64,000 bases of DNA from Cyanoderma ruficeps. Lineage: Eukaryota; Chordata; Aves; Passeriformes; Timaliidae. Positions within the stretch are counted from its first letter, which is position 1, and every line of letters starts with the position of its first letter. The stretch spans positions 33,387,129 to 33,451,128 of the forward strand of contig VZDJ01007747.1 in the NCBI GenBank assembly GCA_008694505.1, read 5' to 3'. Shown here piece by piece: positions 37,726 to 50,800 of this stretch. The notes beneath the pieces were generated by a model. The model was given only the letters and a program-made list of their open reading frames with translations. It was not told the origin of the DNA and did no database searches. Position numbers and translations under genes: made by a program.

Positions 37726-40700
37726 AGGAAATCTACTCCTTGGACATAGAGTAGATTATTGGTAGGACATAAATTCTCATTTCCTTGAAAAGGTAAAATA
37801 AGAACAGGTTTATTAAAAGCTTTTTTTCCCTTGGAATGTTGTCTGAAGATCTTCTTTTCAAAAGAGGATGAATGAGCCTGGACTTCTCCACACTGTCATG
37901 ATTGTGTTCTTTTAAAACGCTAAGGAAAGCATAAGGCAGTAAAATTTTATTTTTTTCCTCAGTTTGGAGGATTAACTGCCAAAGGAAGGAATGAGCTCTC
38001 ATTAATCACTACTATCTTAAATGTCTTCACTTGCAGAAGTCAAAACCAAGTGAAACTCAGGAGTTAATTCTGCTGAATCTTGTATCATAGCTGAGACACT
38101 TGTCTGCAAACCCAGGAAAGGCTCCTTGGGCTGTGTCTGATAGAACTAGTAACATAAAGTTGGTACACCAATTAAAACAAAAATCAAATACTTTCTCAAG
38201 TATATATAAATACTATCTCAAGCCTGCTAAGTATTCTGAATTTACCAGGCTAACACTGTAGCTTTTTTTCCCCATGAGCTTTTAGCAAGCTTGAATACAT
38301 TATGAGCTGGCATGGAGGTCCCCACCAGGCACACAATAGGTGCACAGCCCACAGGACGCCTGGGTGTCACATGGGGTGTCACACAGCATCCCTGTGTCCT
38401 GGGGTGGCTGGATGTGGGGCTTTTCTCTTTGGCATGAGGTGTCCGTGGAGGTAAGACAAGTGTCCTCAGACCAGACTTGGAGCTCAGTCGTTTTCCTCAC
38501 TGAGAAGCTTTGCCAAGCCACTGCAGGAACTGCAAAAATTTGGATTCTCTGACAGTGAATATGAGGAGTGGGAATCAGAAATACCACAGGCCCCCTGCAG
38601 CCTCATTTGCTCTAGTGCTGGATTTTGGACACTATGATCTCTGTCAAAATCCTCTCCACAGCTGCTGTGGAGCAGCAACATTAAGTCAGACAATAACAGC
38701 AACTTTGCAGTGGTTGCAAGCAGTAGGGAAAGATGTTGCTAAATCAGACTACGCTTTGTTGTGCTGATTTATTTTTTTAAATTTTCTTTGAGAAGTAAGT
38801 GCATAATATTGCTAATAAGAAACTTTTCATCCCAAAAGAGGAAAACCAGGCTTGTAATTAGGAACATAAATAAGGTTTAATAGAAAGACGTTTCTCACAG
38901 GGGAGAACAAACATTTAGGAAAGAACTTGAAATACAGGCAGATCAAAATTTTAGATTGGTCCTCTGATAAAGATGGAAGAATTACCCGTACAAAATAGTA
39001 ACCATACTCCCAGTCTGCAGCCAGGAAAATGATTAGTTGCTATTGAGTTTGGAAGAATTAGAACCTTTGGCAATATAGCAGTGAAAAAATACATTCCAAA
39101 ATACAAAGGAATACATGGAAAACTTTTTTCTTATCTGGGGAACTAGAAATAATACACCTGCAAGAATAATGAATGGCATAATATTGGCACCACGTGGGGC
39201 ACTGAGCAATTTATACCACAGTTATAGGTTCTTTCTTGCTATTAATCTCAAATAAAATAAACATCAATTCCAAATCCTTGTATTTCTGGCTCTCATTTAT
39301 TGTTCACCAAGTCTTTTCCTTTGTGTTTTGTCTTTGCCAGCTCTTTCTGTTTCTCTTATGTTACTTGTCTGTTCTCGTGGCTGTTTCCCTGGCTGTGCTC
39401 CATCTCCTTAGATTACCTTCAAAAAAAAGAAAAAAAAAAGTACTTCATGTCCTGAACTACAAAAGCAGTAAAACATATACCAGAATTGGTACATCAGTGA
39501 AGTGGTTTGCTTCACTGATGGCTTTTTTTCAAAAAAACACACTAAGTAGCAAATACTGGCTTGTTAGAGACTGTTGTTTGATCTGAGTAGCGTGGGGGAA
39601 TTCAGTAGTACATTTCATATATTAGATGTTTATGTTCTTAAAACTCTGAATTAAGAAAAACAATCCAACAGAACATAAAAAACCTTGCTTCTCTTTTTGA
39701 AATTTACATCTTAGATTTATTCTGTTGCTCTGAGCATGTGCTTATTCTTGGTATTATAGCTGTAAGATTTAATTCTTCAGTTTTTATGGAGAGTGTGCTT
39801 TCTATTTCTAATTCCTTTCAGCAATAATGAAACTCGTTGCTTTCTCCCCCTGAGTTCCCATTACTGATTGAACACCATGATCTGGATCCCTGTGCTGAGG
39901 ATGCTGCAGTATGGCTACCATACGTGCTGTCAATTTATGTTCTCCACTGATGGTACTGCTGTGCCTCAGATTTATATAAAAAATTGCCAGAAGTCACCAA
40001 AACTGACTCTGCTCTTTTAACCCTGGAATCAAGCTAGCAAAGCGAGAGCCAGCTCAAGTACAATGTAGTATGAGTAGCTGACACATTGCTGACCCAAGGC
40101 TAACAAGTGCCAGTGAAAATCAAAAAGCACTGTGTACACTCGGCAAATGTAAATGTGGGATAACACATAGTTCAACCACTTTAAAATCTCTAGAGATGTT
40201 AAAGAAAGAAGGTTTGAATCTGAATTTCTTCTTTTACAGGTAACTGTGCCAGCCATTGTATGCAGGAAGGGAGACCAAGCACACAGGTTTTATTTTAAAA
40301 TATTTATTCATATTTAAATAATTAATTGTTGCTAACATTCTTCAGCTTGGTCACCAGGCCCAGGTAAAGCAGGCTGTAAGTAGAAGACCCTCACATATGA
40401 GATGTACACATGGGAATCCCCATTCTGTTGACAGCTCCATTTTGAGGCTCTGCACACTGCAAGGGGCTGATCCACTGCCCTGAGCTCATACAACCTCAGT
40501 CTGCCTCCATCTTCTGGCTCCTGAGGCTGTGCCATCATCACTGTCAACAAGGCAGTGACTTCTAGGCAATCTGTTGGTGGGCACACACCCTGCAAGGACA
40601 GCCTTAAGGACTTTCTCTCTGGAGCATATGGTATTACTGAGTCAAAACAAACTTAAGTTCCTTGGTCTGTGGTTGCACAGCACGGTTATTTCAGTCAATA

Positions 40701-41737
40701 GATAGGAAAATATAATTTTCAGAATGAGAGTCCTACTATACTAGTCTGGTAAATCCCAGTGTTATGATACAAAAGAAAAACAATGTTCTTGTTATTTCTG
40801 GAGGTTTAAGGAGATTGCCATACCCTGGGATACAATGGTACTTTTCAGCTATTAATGCTTCTAAAACTCATTGAAAATAGTATTCCAATCCAAGAAAGGT
40901 TGCATTGTGTTCTGCATGTATTAAGCAATGTTCTGAGGGTAAATTCAAGGATACAAGTTATTTTATTCTTAATTAAAAATCAAAAAAGTAAAAAGGATTA
41001 GGTTCAAAGCTGTTTAGTATTTACCTGAGTAAATCAAATGAACAAGAGTAAAATGCTGAACGGAAAATAAAAATATTCATCTCTGTTTTATGACAGAATT
41101 CAGGCAGATGCAGATTAGCAGGAGGAACAGTAGATATAGAAGGTAAATAGCTAAATAATTACACTTGTGTCACCATCAGAGACTAAAAATTGCAAGCAGA
41201 TTCCTTAAGGGGAAAACAGAGAAACAAGAGCTGGCATAGAAACAAAGTAATAGGGCTATCTAGAGGGGCTGCATTCTCAGTTCTGCTGGTCTACACAACC
41301 ATATGAGGTTCCAGCGTGTCATGTGGAGGATATGGAGTGGAAAATTAGCAAGTCATTAAGGAAATGACTGGTGAGCAGCTCATGATATACTGCCAACATC
41401 AGCTTATTTGCATTGCTGAAGGTTGAAACAGAATGCTACCTTGTAGCCTACATGGAGGGAGAAGGATCTACACTAATTATTAATCTATTTATACCTGTAG
41501 GCTGCTGTGTTGCTCTGATATCATTGTAAGTGCAAGTGGAGATTAAAAAAGAGATGAAAAATATAAATGGCAGCAATTGACAGTCAAAGATAAATTAGAG
41601 TCATGATCCATTAAAATATGAGAAAAATTAAAAAATAGCTGTAGATATTGTTTACAAACAGCCCCAGCAGGAGACTGAGCCATCTGTGTCTAGAAGGCTT
41701 ATTTTAACTCCTTTGTTTGGATACCATTGTTTTGCAG
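37726..41737. other. Non-coding unique DNA
   Basis: No gene is recognised. A GC-richer patch at about 38310-38480 contains a small GGGTGTCACAT-type direct repeat (about 38362-38383) and produces overlapping frames on both strands. The hairpin at 39492-39528 is annotated separately. A-rich low-complexity sequence lies at about 39421-39439. Confidence 0.55.
39492..39528 (+). repeat. Perfect 11-bp hairpin followed by T-run
   Basis: CATCAGTGAAG (39492-39502) and CTTCACTGATG (39510-39520) are exactly complementary around a 7-nt loop TGGTTTG, followed by GC and seven T (39522-39529). A stem followed by a T-run resembles an RNA polymerase III stop or a bacterial-type terminator. In vertebrate DNA the T-run could end a Pol III transcript, but I see no upstream A/B boxes. 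Confidence 0.8.
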
Positions 41738-41857
41738 TGGTTTCTTTGCTTTCCTCTTGAGATCAAAGCAAAACTGTTGCAAGATTGTCTCAGAAAATCA
41801 TATATGGAGCACTGCGTATCAGCATACAGAAGAGATTTTTATGGGCAATATGTGAAG
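41738..41857 (+). other. Candidate 120-bp symmetric exon, unidentified
   Basis: The segment is bounded by a 3' splice-like site (CCATTGTTTTGCAG ending at 41737) and a 5' splice-like site (GTGAAG then GTGGGT at 41858). It is exactly 40 codons, so skipping or including it would keep frame. The peptide is rich in Lys, Arg, Tyr and Cys (for example SYMEHCVSAYRRDFYGQYVK). The frame continues open past the donor for 27 codons. I do not recognise it. Chance pseudo-exons of this quality are expected in 64 kb, so confidence is low. Confidence 0.2.
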
Positions 41858-42262
41858 GTGGGTGCTGGAATTGGAAACATCAGTGTGAAAATACCTTCAA
41901 TTACTTTTAAAAATCTGACTGCTAATCTTTTACAATAGCAAAGTGAGGACCTCCTTATTGTATAATTTGAATAAGTGATATTTTTCTTCAGTGCCTGGTA
42001 TAATGTTTAAAACCCTGCTCCTGTTCTCATCCTAGCACATCCTTCACAAATTGTTTATTTTTATGCTGCTTAATTCCCCACTTACTTAAAAAGGTGACCA
42101 CTGCACAATTTGACACAGAGAGAGAAGGTACATGAGGGGAGTGTAACATTAACTAATTGCCACACTTCTGAAGACAGCTTATATGTTCCTCTTTCACATG
42201 GGCATTAATTATAGCTGTTCTTCACATAAGGATAGCTGTGACCTTTTGCTCAGTGAATACAC

Positions 42263-42344
42263 TTGTGAGGGCATCTGTGATGATCAATAATTAGTTAAGC
42301 ACTTTGAAATGTTTTGGCCTGAAAGGCACTACATAAATAAATGT
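42263..42344 (+). mobile_element. Possible ancient SINE/LINE tail (MIR/L2-like)
   Basis: The order TGTGAGG...TAATTAGTTAAGCACTTTGAAA...GAAAGGCACTACATAAATAAATG resembles the shared 3' tail of old amniote MIR/L2-type retroposons, where a block like GTAAAGCGCTTTG precedes a block like AAAGGCGCTATATAAATG. Both blocks are recognisable with expected spacing (about 20 bp). The copy is very diverged and the body upstream is not identifiable. This is a pattern match from memory. Confidence 0.45.
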
Positions 42345-44797
42345 AGCATATCCTTCCTAATATATCTCACAATATTTGTTCTAGGATTTGATTTGTGGAA
42401 CATGCATTCTTTCACAGGGTTGGATTCTTCAGACTGTAAAGCCTGTCTGGATATGGATGAGGATTTGCTAAAAAAGTTATGAACATAGGAGAAAAATCTG
42501 TTTAATAGAAATTCCTGCACCAGGAAGAAATTATTTTATCCCATTTGCTTTTATGTATAGTACTTGATTTTTGGTTCATAACTCTCACTTTTGAAACAGT
42601 TTGTGGGTTATATCCAGGATCTAGGACACCCCAGGTTCTGCAGCAACTTCACCAATGTTCTCTCACTTAAAAGGTAACTGGTACCCAAGTACCCTTTGAT
42701 CCCTTATTTCAGCTTGCTACAGGCCATTCTCTGCAGAATCTTTTGGTGATCTCTGTCCCTGGTCACTTCAGGGCTGTAAGTTTCCTATTATTTTTTCACT
42801 GTGTCAGCTGCCTTTTCTGCAGCAGTCACACTGGCTATAGTATTTCTTTTCCTGGGCTTAGCATACTTCCGCACCCATCCAGCTATTTCCCTTGTGTCCT
42901 ATTGAGTCTTTTCTATAAACTGTGTCTTACAATTTTAATGCTCAAGCCTGTTTCCTGATTTAGGTAAGTCTCAGTTAACCATTTATAACATATTTTTCCT
43001 TACACACATGAGGCACTGTTTCAGGTCTCCATTTGTTTGCAGGCTTTAGGTCTGCCTGGACTTAAGTGAGATAAAATTGCTCCTCTCCTGTTTCTGCAAA
43101 TTTTTCTTTGCCAGATTTGTTATCAGTATCTCTATTATTTGAGCTCATCTGGTTTTTGGACAGAGCAGAGGAATCCTCTCAATGAATGTCCCCATAAGAT
43201 GTTCTTGCTGACCAGAGGGAATCATAAAAAGCACTTGAATGTTTGAACACAGCCAGATGTGCCTGTGAGTTAGCTGCACACAAAATCAAAAGGGTTTCTG
43301 GCTAGCATGAAGCCATATTTAAGAGAAAAAATAAATAAAAAAAGTTTTAAAAGGACTTATGGGAAACCAGTTCAAATTGCTTACATGACATTCTACTTTT
43401 AGGCCACCAAGGTAACAGAAGTGTGTCTAGTTCAGCTGTGGGGTTGATGGGCACAACTGTTATTCCCATAGGGCTGATAGTACAAAAAGTTGATAGACTT
43501 GGTCACACCTACTGCCACATTGCTCTGTAATCCCCAGGCTGGAGCAGGGAATGACTGTGTGGCACCAGGCTATTTGAATTTTATACCCAAATTTACCACA
43601 TGGTTTTTGCATGATTGGTGGCCTCCTGAGAATGTGTCTCTGTGGCTAAAGGGAAAAAATTGTACTGCCAAAGACAACATAAATATAATTATGTCTTGGG
43701 TTGGTATGAACAGCCTGAGAAAGACATGCAGAGCCTTCTGCCCTTGCAAATTTCTCTCATATATTTGGGGGATTTTCGCTATTGTTATGTTCACAAGTCA
43801 ATGTAATAAGTTCCAGATTTTTTTTCTCATTAATTCCACTAAAGAAATTAACTGGGGGGAACATTAAGTGTTTTGTCCTTTCCCTGAGAAAACAGTGTGA
43901 TGATGCTAAACAGAGCTATGGCAGCTGTGTTTGCTCGCTGTGTCCTCCCTGCTGTGTGCTGCTCAGGCCCAGGAGCCAGGACAAGTGTTTTCCCTCCAGG
44001 AAGGGCTGACATTCATGACAGAAGGATCTTCTCTTACATGTAATGAAAAATATCAAGGGAATTACCAAAACTGCACCAAGAACATCTTCAAATTCCTCTA
44101 TAGCCTCTTTGTCTGAGTTTCTAAAGTCACACAGGAGCAGTTCAGCTGCTTTGGACAAAGCTTGTAAGCTTGATGAGCACCTTTGGTTGATCAGTTTGTG
44201 ACACTATGAGCAACCTGGTCTTATTTTCAAAAACTTCATAGCATTCATCAGAATACTTTAGAATATCCAATATTATATTCTTAATTTTCTTGGCTTCATT
44301 GTGTACGGATAAAATTTCCATTTTAAATGCTCATCAGTTTTAATTGGTTGTTGACAGGCACTTGCTTTACCAACACTGTTAAAGTCATGTATTTTTTTTT
44401 TCCCAAATATACAGTGTAATTTTGGAAACGGCAAATGTAGCTCATTGTGCTTCGTTAGAAAGAGAAGTATTTCACAGCTGAGCATTTTTATATTTGATTA
44501 TTAAAGAAAGTGGTAGGTGTTGAAATTTTTTAGAGAAAATCCAGGTATGCAATCATCATTAAAGTGCCCAACAGTATCAGTCTCTTTTTCAATTGCTGTT
44601 ATTCAAGGTAGTTTTCAAACTGCTTCTCAGTGTCAAACCATTTTCCAGAGATATTGACAAATGGAAGTAATATTATTTAAGGTCATAGCTTCTGTCAAAA
44701 TGAATTCCACATGTCATTAGGTCAGGATTCATTTATGTCAAGGGAAGGGTCTGATCCTGTAAGTCTTGTGTACTAAGTACAGCCTTATTTCAGCTGG

Positions 44798-44830
44798 TTT
44801 TTTTTGTGTTTTTTTGGTTTTTTTTTTTTT
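44798..44830. repeat. T-rich low-complexity tract
   Basis: Three T-runs separated by GTG and GG make a 33-bp, almost pure T tract. This is simple sequence with no adjoining element recognised. Confidence 0.85.
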
Positions 44831-45789
44831 GTTGACAGGGTTACATAAAGACTGGAATGTAAAGAGTTAATAATACACAATCATGAAATGAAGACAATTA
44901 TCAGTAAGGGTTGCAGCATCTTTTCTGGTTTCTGGCCTGATGTTTTACTTCAGCCTACAGAAGCCATAGGTAACACTCCAAGTAAATCACATTAACAGGT
45001 TCCCCAAAAGCGGTCAAATTACACGATTACTTAAGAAAACCCCTGGGTACATGTGTGTGCATAATGTGCTGTATCAATGCAAAAAAGACAGCAAGCAAGA
45101 CTAAAAAAGCTATACTTTTTATTTTGCCAATGAATCTGTTGCACTTTGCAATGTTTAAGTGGGCTTATAAAACATAAACATTTGGGACATTTAACATATC
45201 AAGCTCAAATAAAAATGACACGCAGATCATTCACTTCTGAAGCTGCCTTGTGTTCAGTTATTGGAACACTCCATCTCTGTGGTTTCCGAAGTATTATAAG
45301 TATATATTCCAGATTAAACTTTCTATTTTCCTCAAGGTAGTGTTGCTTTTCAGTTCTCAATGGCTTGGTTTTTACCTAAAGAATCAGGTCCTATCAGAAA
45401 AATCAAAGGTGATTACACAGCTCAGTAGTCATTTAGGATTTCTGTGGCTCAATTAAGCATGTATAGCATGCCACAGCCACTGAGACTCTGTTTATTCAGT
45501 GCAAGTGCTCTGTAATTTATTTAAAATAATCCATCTTTAACAAATAAAGAGGCCATTGACTGGGCATTGCTGCAGGCATCCATTTCAATGCTGCCTTCTT
45601 GATGGTCTGTTTTGCTGGTTTAAGTTAAATACCTGACAAAAGTGATTCAGTTTTTGGGAAATAAGATTTGTATGTATAATGTTTATTTTATTTTACACCA
45701 GTAATCAGTTAGAACATCTTTTAAACAGATTGACCATTAAAAATTATTAATGTTTTCATTCTGATAGCCACAGATTGTGATTGCTAGAT

Positions 45790-45826
45790 CTGTGTGCACA
45801 TGTGAGTGTACATGTGTGTGTGTTTA
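45790..45826. repeat. TG-rich degenerate microsatellite
   Basis: This is interrupted (TG)n sequence with CA steps, ending in a short perfect GTGTGTGTGT run. Confidence 0.75.
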
Positions 45827-47339
45827 CAGCTGCTCAGGAGCAGTGTCTTTATGACACTTCTCTAACCATATTAGACTTATTACTATATATATTTATTGGA
45901 AATCAGATTGGATAGCTGTGACAGTGGCAAAAGCTCTTCTGTTTCCCAATGTGCGCTTGCATTTCTTTTTTCTTTTCCCACTTGGTCCTTTCAGAAATGA
46001 GTCATTCATCTAAGCAACACCAGTGAGCTGCCATAAAGGCTTGCCATTACTAGTGAATCTTCTCTGAGAATCAAAAGATTGCAGTATAAGTTGCTGGTAA
46101 GTGCTGTTACTGGTTGCACTGGAAACATGCCCGACTCAGAAGAAACTTTTTCTCTGTAACAAGAAACAGCCATTAAAAAACATCTTGGGAATAGAGTAAA
46201 GTATAGTGCTAAATTTCCAGTGGAAAGGTAATAGAGAAGACTGTTGGTTAAAGAGCTGCTTCTTAGGGTTACGGATAAATAAAACTCTGGTAGCCACAAT
46301 GGCACCTCCTGTCCAGCAGCCACACAGTATAGCTGTGTCTTGTCCTCTTTTCAGATTTAAAAAAGAAAAACAACCCACCAAGAACAACCCCAACCTTAGA
46401 GGAGGTGAAACTAAGCTGTTTGTGTTATTGAATAATGGCTTTTTAATGGTAGTTAAACAGAATCATGGTCAGCACTCAATATTTCTTTATGTAAGCATCT
46501 AAAGAGAGTATGTCACAAGTTCACAGGAGAATTTTAAAACCAGAGCAGCCCATGTGTTTTGTTGCAGTAAGTTTATTCTCACATTATTTATTCTTTTTGT
46601 TTTCCTACAGAAGCCTCATTAATAGTTCATTTGTACCTGCTTAGATGAGAATAATTTTTCAAGGCATGCTGTTTGAAGAATAGCTAATTCTATTTTAAAC
46701 ATAAAGATTTATTCCAGAGGTCTGGAGACTGCAACACATTTACAGTCACTTAGGTTGTCATGTTTCCGAATGGAGTTGTGTTGTACCTAAAGCTGAAGAA
46801 TTCATCTGGCTTCATTTCACATTTCAGCTACACAGGACAATATTGTCAGTACCCACTCATCTGGAAATAAGACAAAGCAGCAGAGATTCTGTCTACCATA
46901 AGACATAAACACACAGAGTAAATGACCTTAATTTTAGTAGTTAATCACAGGCACAAGACTGGAGTCAAGGAAGAGCAGTGAAAACTATCTTACAGCTTCA
47001 GGGATGGTCTAAATCAACCTTGATTTTGTAAGGAATTCTAATTTATATTTAGCCCACAGACCAAAATAATTTATCTTCAGTTTTGTCTTTAAATGTTAAA
47101 TGTCTATTAAAATGTTTTCTGAACTTTTAATATTCAGTCACTATCTAGTCCTCAACCTGCAGTTGTGGAAATTATTTTATTTTAGGGCATTAAATCAACA
47201 AGAATGGAAATACTGCAAGCTAAAGAAGCTCTAGCCCCTCATTTAGGGCTCATGATTGTACTAATGATTGGGGCTAAATTGTAGCTGCACATATAAAACT
47301 GAGGCAACAGCATCTTATAGGAAACAATCAGAAATTTGA

Positions 47340-47877
47340 CACTGGTGAGGCTGCACACGGAATTCTGTGTTAGGTTTTGGGCTCCTTGTGGCAAGAAAGA
47401 CATTGAGGTTCTGGAATGTGTCCAGAGAAGGGCAATGGAGCTGGGGAAGGGTCTGGAGCACAAGTCCTGTGACAAGCTGCTGAAGGGCCTGGGGGTGTTT
47501 AGCCTGGAGAAAAGGAGGCTCAGGGGAGACCTTGTCACTCTACAAGTGACAAGGAGAGTGTCGCCAGGTGGAGGTCACTCTTTTCTCTCAGATAACAAAT
47601 GATAGATTGAGAAGAAATGGCCTCAAGTTGTTCCAGGAGATGTTTATATTGGATAGTAGGAAAAATACTTCCATAGTGCTGGAACTGGCTGCCCAGGGAA
47701 GTGATTGAGTCATCACCACCCTTGGAGGTGTTTAAAAGATGTGAAGGTGCGGTGCTTAGGGACATGTGGTGCTTAGGATGCTTAAGTTAGTGGTGGAATT
47801 GGCAATGCTGGGTTGATGGTTGGACTCGATGATCTTAAAGATCTTTTCCAATCTAAACTATTCTCTGATTCCGTGAA
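47340..47877 (+). mobile_element. CR1 LINE, 3'-terminal fragment (about 540 bp)
   Basis: This is a clear CR1 3' end. It starts inside the C-terminal part of the reverse-transcriptase ORF (CTGGTGAGGCTGCACACGGA at 47342-47361) and continues through GACATTGAGGTTCTGGAATG, CCTGGAGAAAAGGAGGCTCA (47503-47522), AAATGGCCTCAAGTTG, TGGATAGTAGGAAAAAT and GGTTGGACTCGATGATCTTA (47818-47837). It ends with ATTCTCTGATTCCGTGAAAT. The ORF is interrupted by indels and stops, so the copy is dead. It is 5' truncated, as is usual for CR1. The 88-codon frame at 47336-47602 lies within it and is a relic, not a host gene. Confidence 0.96.
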
Positions 47878-50800
47878 ATACCTGGGAATGTATGAAATGA
47901 AATTAAATGAAATTTCATCACTGGGTATCGAAGCTATGCAACAAGAAACACGGAGGTGAAGGGTAGCCTGAAATCCTGTCTTACTGGCTGGTCCTCTCCT
48001 CCGCCTTGGTGGACACCAGTCCAAGATTTCTGTGCCACCCAGGAGGACATACTGGTTGAGAAGCACAGGAGGATGGAACCTGAAGCCTGATGAAGCTGAG
48101 GCAGGAAACACCCATGCATCTCTTCAGCTTGGATGGTGTTTAAGACAGACATCCACACACTTGGGGAGCTTCCAGATTATACAGAGGTGCAACTGGAATA
48201 TTTAGGTGTCTCCAGGACTAGAGGAAAGCAGAACCTGTTCACATGCAATTTAGGATTTAGGTACTAAACTCTTGCTTTGTGCAAACTACTCATTGATCTC
48301 AAAAATTACTGGCATGGAAATGTTTCCTCCAGGCTTTAGCACAAGGAGAAGCTGAGATACCAGATACTGAATTAATTATCTAAGGGCACATGAGGCAAGG
48401 AGGGAAATATGGAATCAAAAGAAGATGACCTAACTCCCTCCAAGCCTCATGTCCAGTGTGAGGGATGATGATTCTATGCTGAATGGGACCTTTGTTTGGG
48501 TGATGAAATGTAGTAGCCTGAGAAAAGGTAAGAAGGCTTTAGGAGCAAAGATTTCCTTTGTACTTATAATTCAGAATGTTGCTTTTCATTCAGAGTGGTG
48601 CAAATATATTACCTTGGTGAGAAACCAGGGAGAGCAGGGACCACAGAGCAGGGGCAAGCCTGTGGGTGTACGTGGGGAAGAGAAACAGAAATTATGCTGT
48701 ATAAGGTATTGGAGGACTTCCAAGTATTTTTATTCATTATTACTACTTTTTATGTGAAAGAGAACAGCCTTCCAGGCTTAGCTGGTTAGAGTTGGGTAGG
48801 GATTTTGGGAAAAATCCATGTTTGAATCTGTGTGCGCATATGTCTGCATGGTGCTTGCATGAGGTCCAGAATGTGCAGCTTTTTATCTGCTGCTGCTCAC
48901 ATTTACATGTTCCACTCTCTCCTGTAAGTTCAACAAGCCTTTTATTGAGTCATATGACATTCAGCTTCAAAGCTTACTAGTATTTTTAGACAGGAGTTCA
49001 TTGGATAAGCCTTTTTTTTTAAATTGAAACACACATAAAAATACCAAACTAAGTGATTAAAGGATATTTTAAAACTTAGTTTTTTATATGAAAATATGAA
49101 AGCAGTTTTATTACCTCTGCTAGGGTAAAAGTGATGACTTAAAAAAAAAAATGTTTCTTTTGAGTTTATGATACTTAGAAAAAGGCAAAACCAAAGTTTT
49201 CTGTGACACGTTTAAAAGAATTTAACAAAAAGTATTATTGATAGACCTTTTTCAGAAATGTCTCCAAATTGTGCTTTGATAACCATTGTGTATAGGCATA
49301 TTAATGACGGTGATCTTCAAGGAAAAAAAAGTGATCCTGTATATAAATAAGCTGATTGAATATTTTTATTTGTTGTATGTTACTTGTTTATTGATTTGTG
49401 ATATACTAGTTCCATTATGAAAATTCAGACACATAAAGCTTCCTGGTAGCAAACAATAATGTGATATTTAACTTGTTTTGCAGAATGGCATGGAATGCTT
49501 TTACTATAAAAGGCAGATTTTATGTTTTAAGTGACTCATAAACTGAAGTAGAGAGGGGAATCTCATTAGTCATGTTTTAGAAGTAAGAAACAATTGAAGA
49601 AAGTTTTATTCAGCTGTACAGGCTTGACCTTGACTTTGAGATTTATTGTTTTTGCATTAATTTAAGTGGATTTTAATGAAAACATCCTCTAGCCATTATA
49701 TTTAAAATAATCTCTTAAATTCATAGTCATCTGGAAGCAGAATTTCAGTTCAAGAGCTGGGGAGTGCTTATGTCCCTATCAAGACTCTGAAAAAAAAGTC
49801 AGTTTTTGATGAAATACGCTCACAATAACTAAATACACATTTCATGGTTCAGTGTTTGTTGGGTTTTTAATTTTTTTTTTTTTCTCACTGTTGTGTTGAG
49901 AAAGGAATAAACATTGTATAATCCCAGAAATGCGATGCAAATGCAACAGAAAATGAAAACCAGAAGCTGCCTTGCTGACAGGCTGGTGTGCTTTGGATGA
50001 AAGGTTCTTCAGATGTTCCCCAGGTGGGGCACATGGGTGGAGGATGTGACTGACCATGGGATGGATTGAAAGCTCTTCTTTGGGCACGATTCGTGGCATG
50101 AAAGCACTTTGCATTTAGGACCGTGGTGGTACCAAGTGCCAGTTGCTCCAGTCAGGCTTCCCTTGTGGCACCAGGGTCTCTGTCAGCACAGGATCTTGCT
50201 GGTGTGAGTAAAGCACAGTGCTGAGCACCTGTGGCTGGTCACGGCAAACTCCTCCCCCTCCTCCCAGCAGCCTTCCTGGCAGCTTTGTGTGATATTGTGT
50301 GGCAAACCAGTTGTGACCAGTAGGAATGCACTTCAGGAGTTTATTTAAATAGCTACAGCTGAATTGATACCATGATTTGGGAGTTCTTGTGTTCTTCATA
50401 CAAAACAACATAAGGAGCATCAGCTTCCTGTAATGACCTCTAAAACACTTTTCTCTGTAGCAGCCCACAAAGACCAGATTGAAACCTGGTGGGGAACCTG
50501 GGGATTTAGCCTTATGGATTAATTTGCTAGGTCTTCTACAGGATTTCAAGCTGAGGCACTTGGAGTGCAATACCCTGATAGAGCCCTTCAGGTACACAAG
50601 ACAAAAGAAAATGGAGTGTGAAGGCAATTTTGGCTGCCTTTACCTTTTTCCAGTATTTTCAAATCAGTCAACCTTTAAAAATATTTAGGAAAGGGCTGGT
50701 TTGTGAAACAAAGATCTCAAGATCCAGTGGTTTGATTAGACACATATTTATTATGAAAACAATCCATATCACATGCAAAGGGAGCCTGGAATAAATTACC

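Larger units (their letters stand above)
41858..47339. other. Non-coding unique DNA
   Basis: No gene is recognised. A possible ancient repeat tail lies at 42263-42344. A 125-codon plus-strand frame at 43490-43867 has no recognised domain. T-rich low complexity lies at 44798-44830 and a TG-rich microsatellite-like tract at 45790-45826. Confidence 0.55.

Noticed and set aside
43490..43867. 125-codon plus-strand ORF
   Set aside because: No recognised family, no flanking promoter or splice pattern, and an opposite-strand ORF covers the same bases.
47239..47765. ORFs on both strands around 47.2-47.8 kb
   Set aside because: They largely overlap the CR1 LINE fragment (47340-47877) and are relics of it or chance frames.
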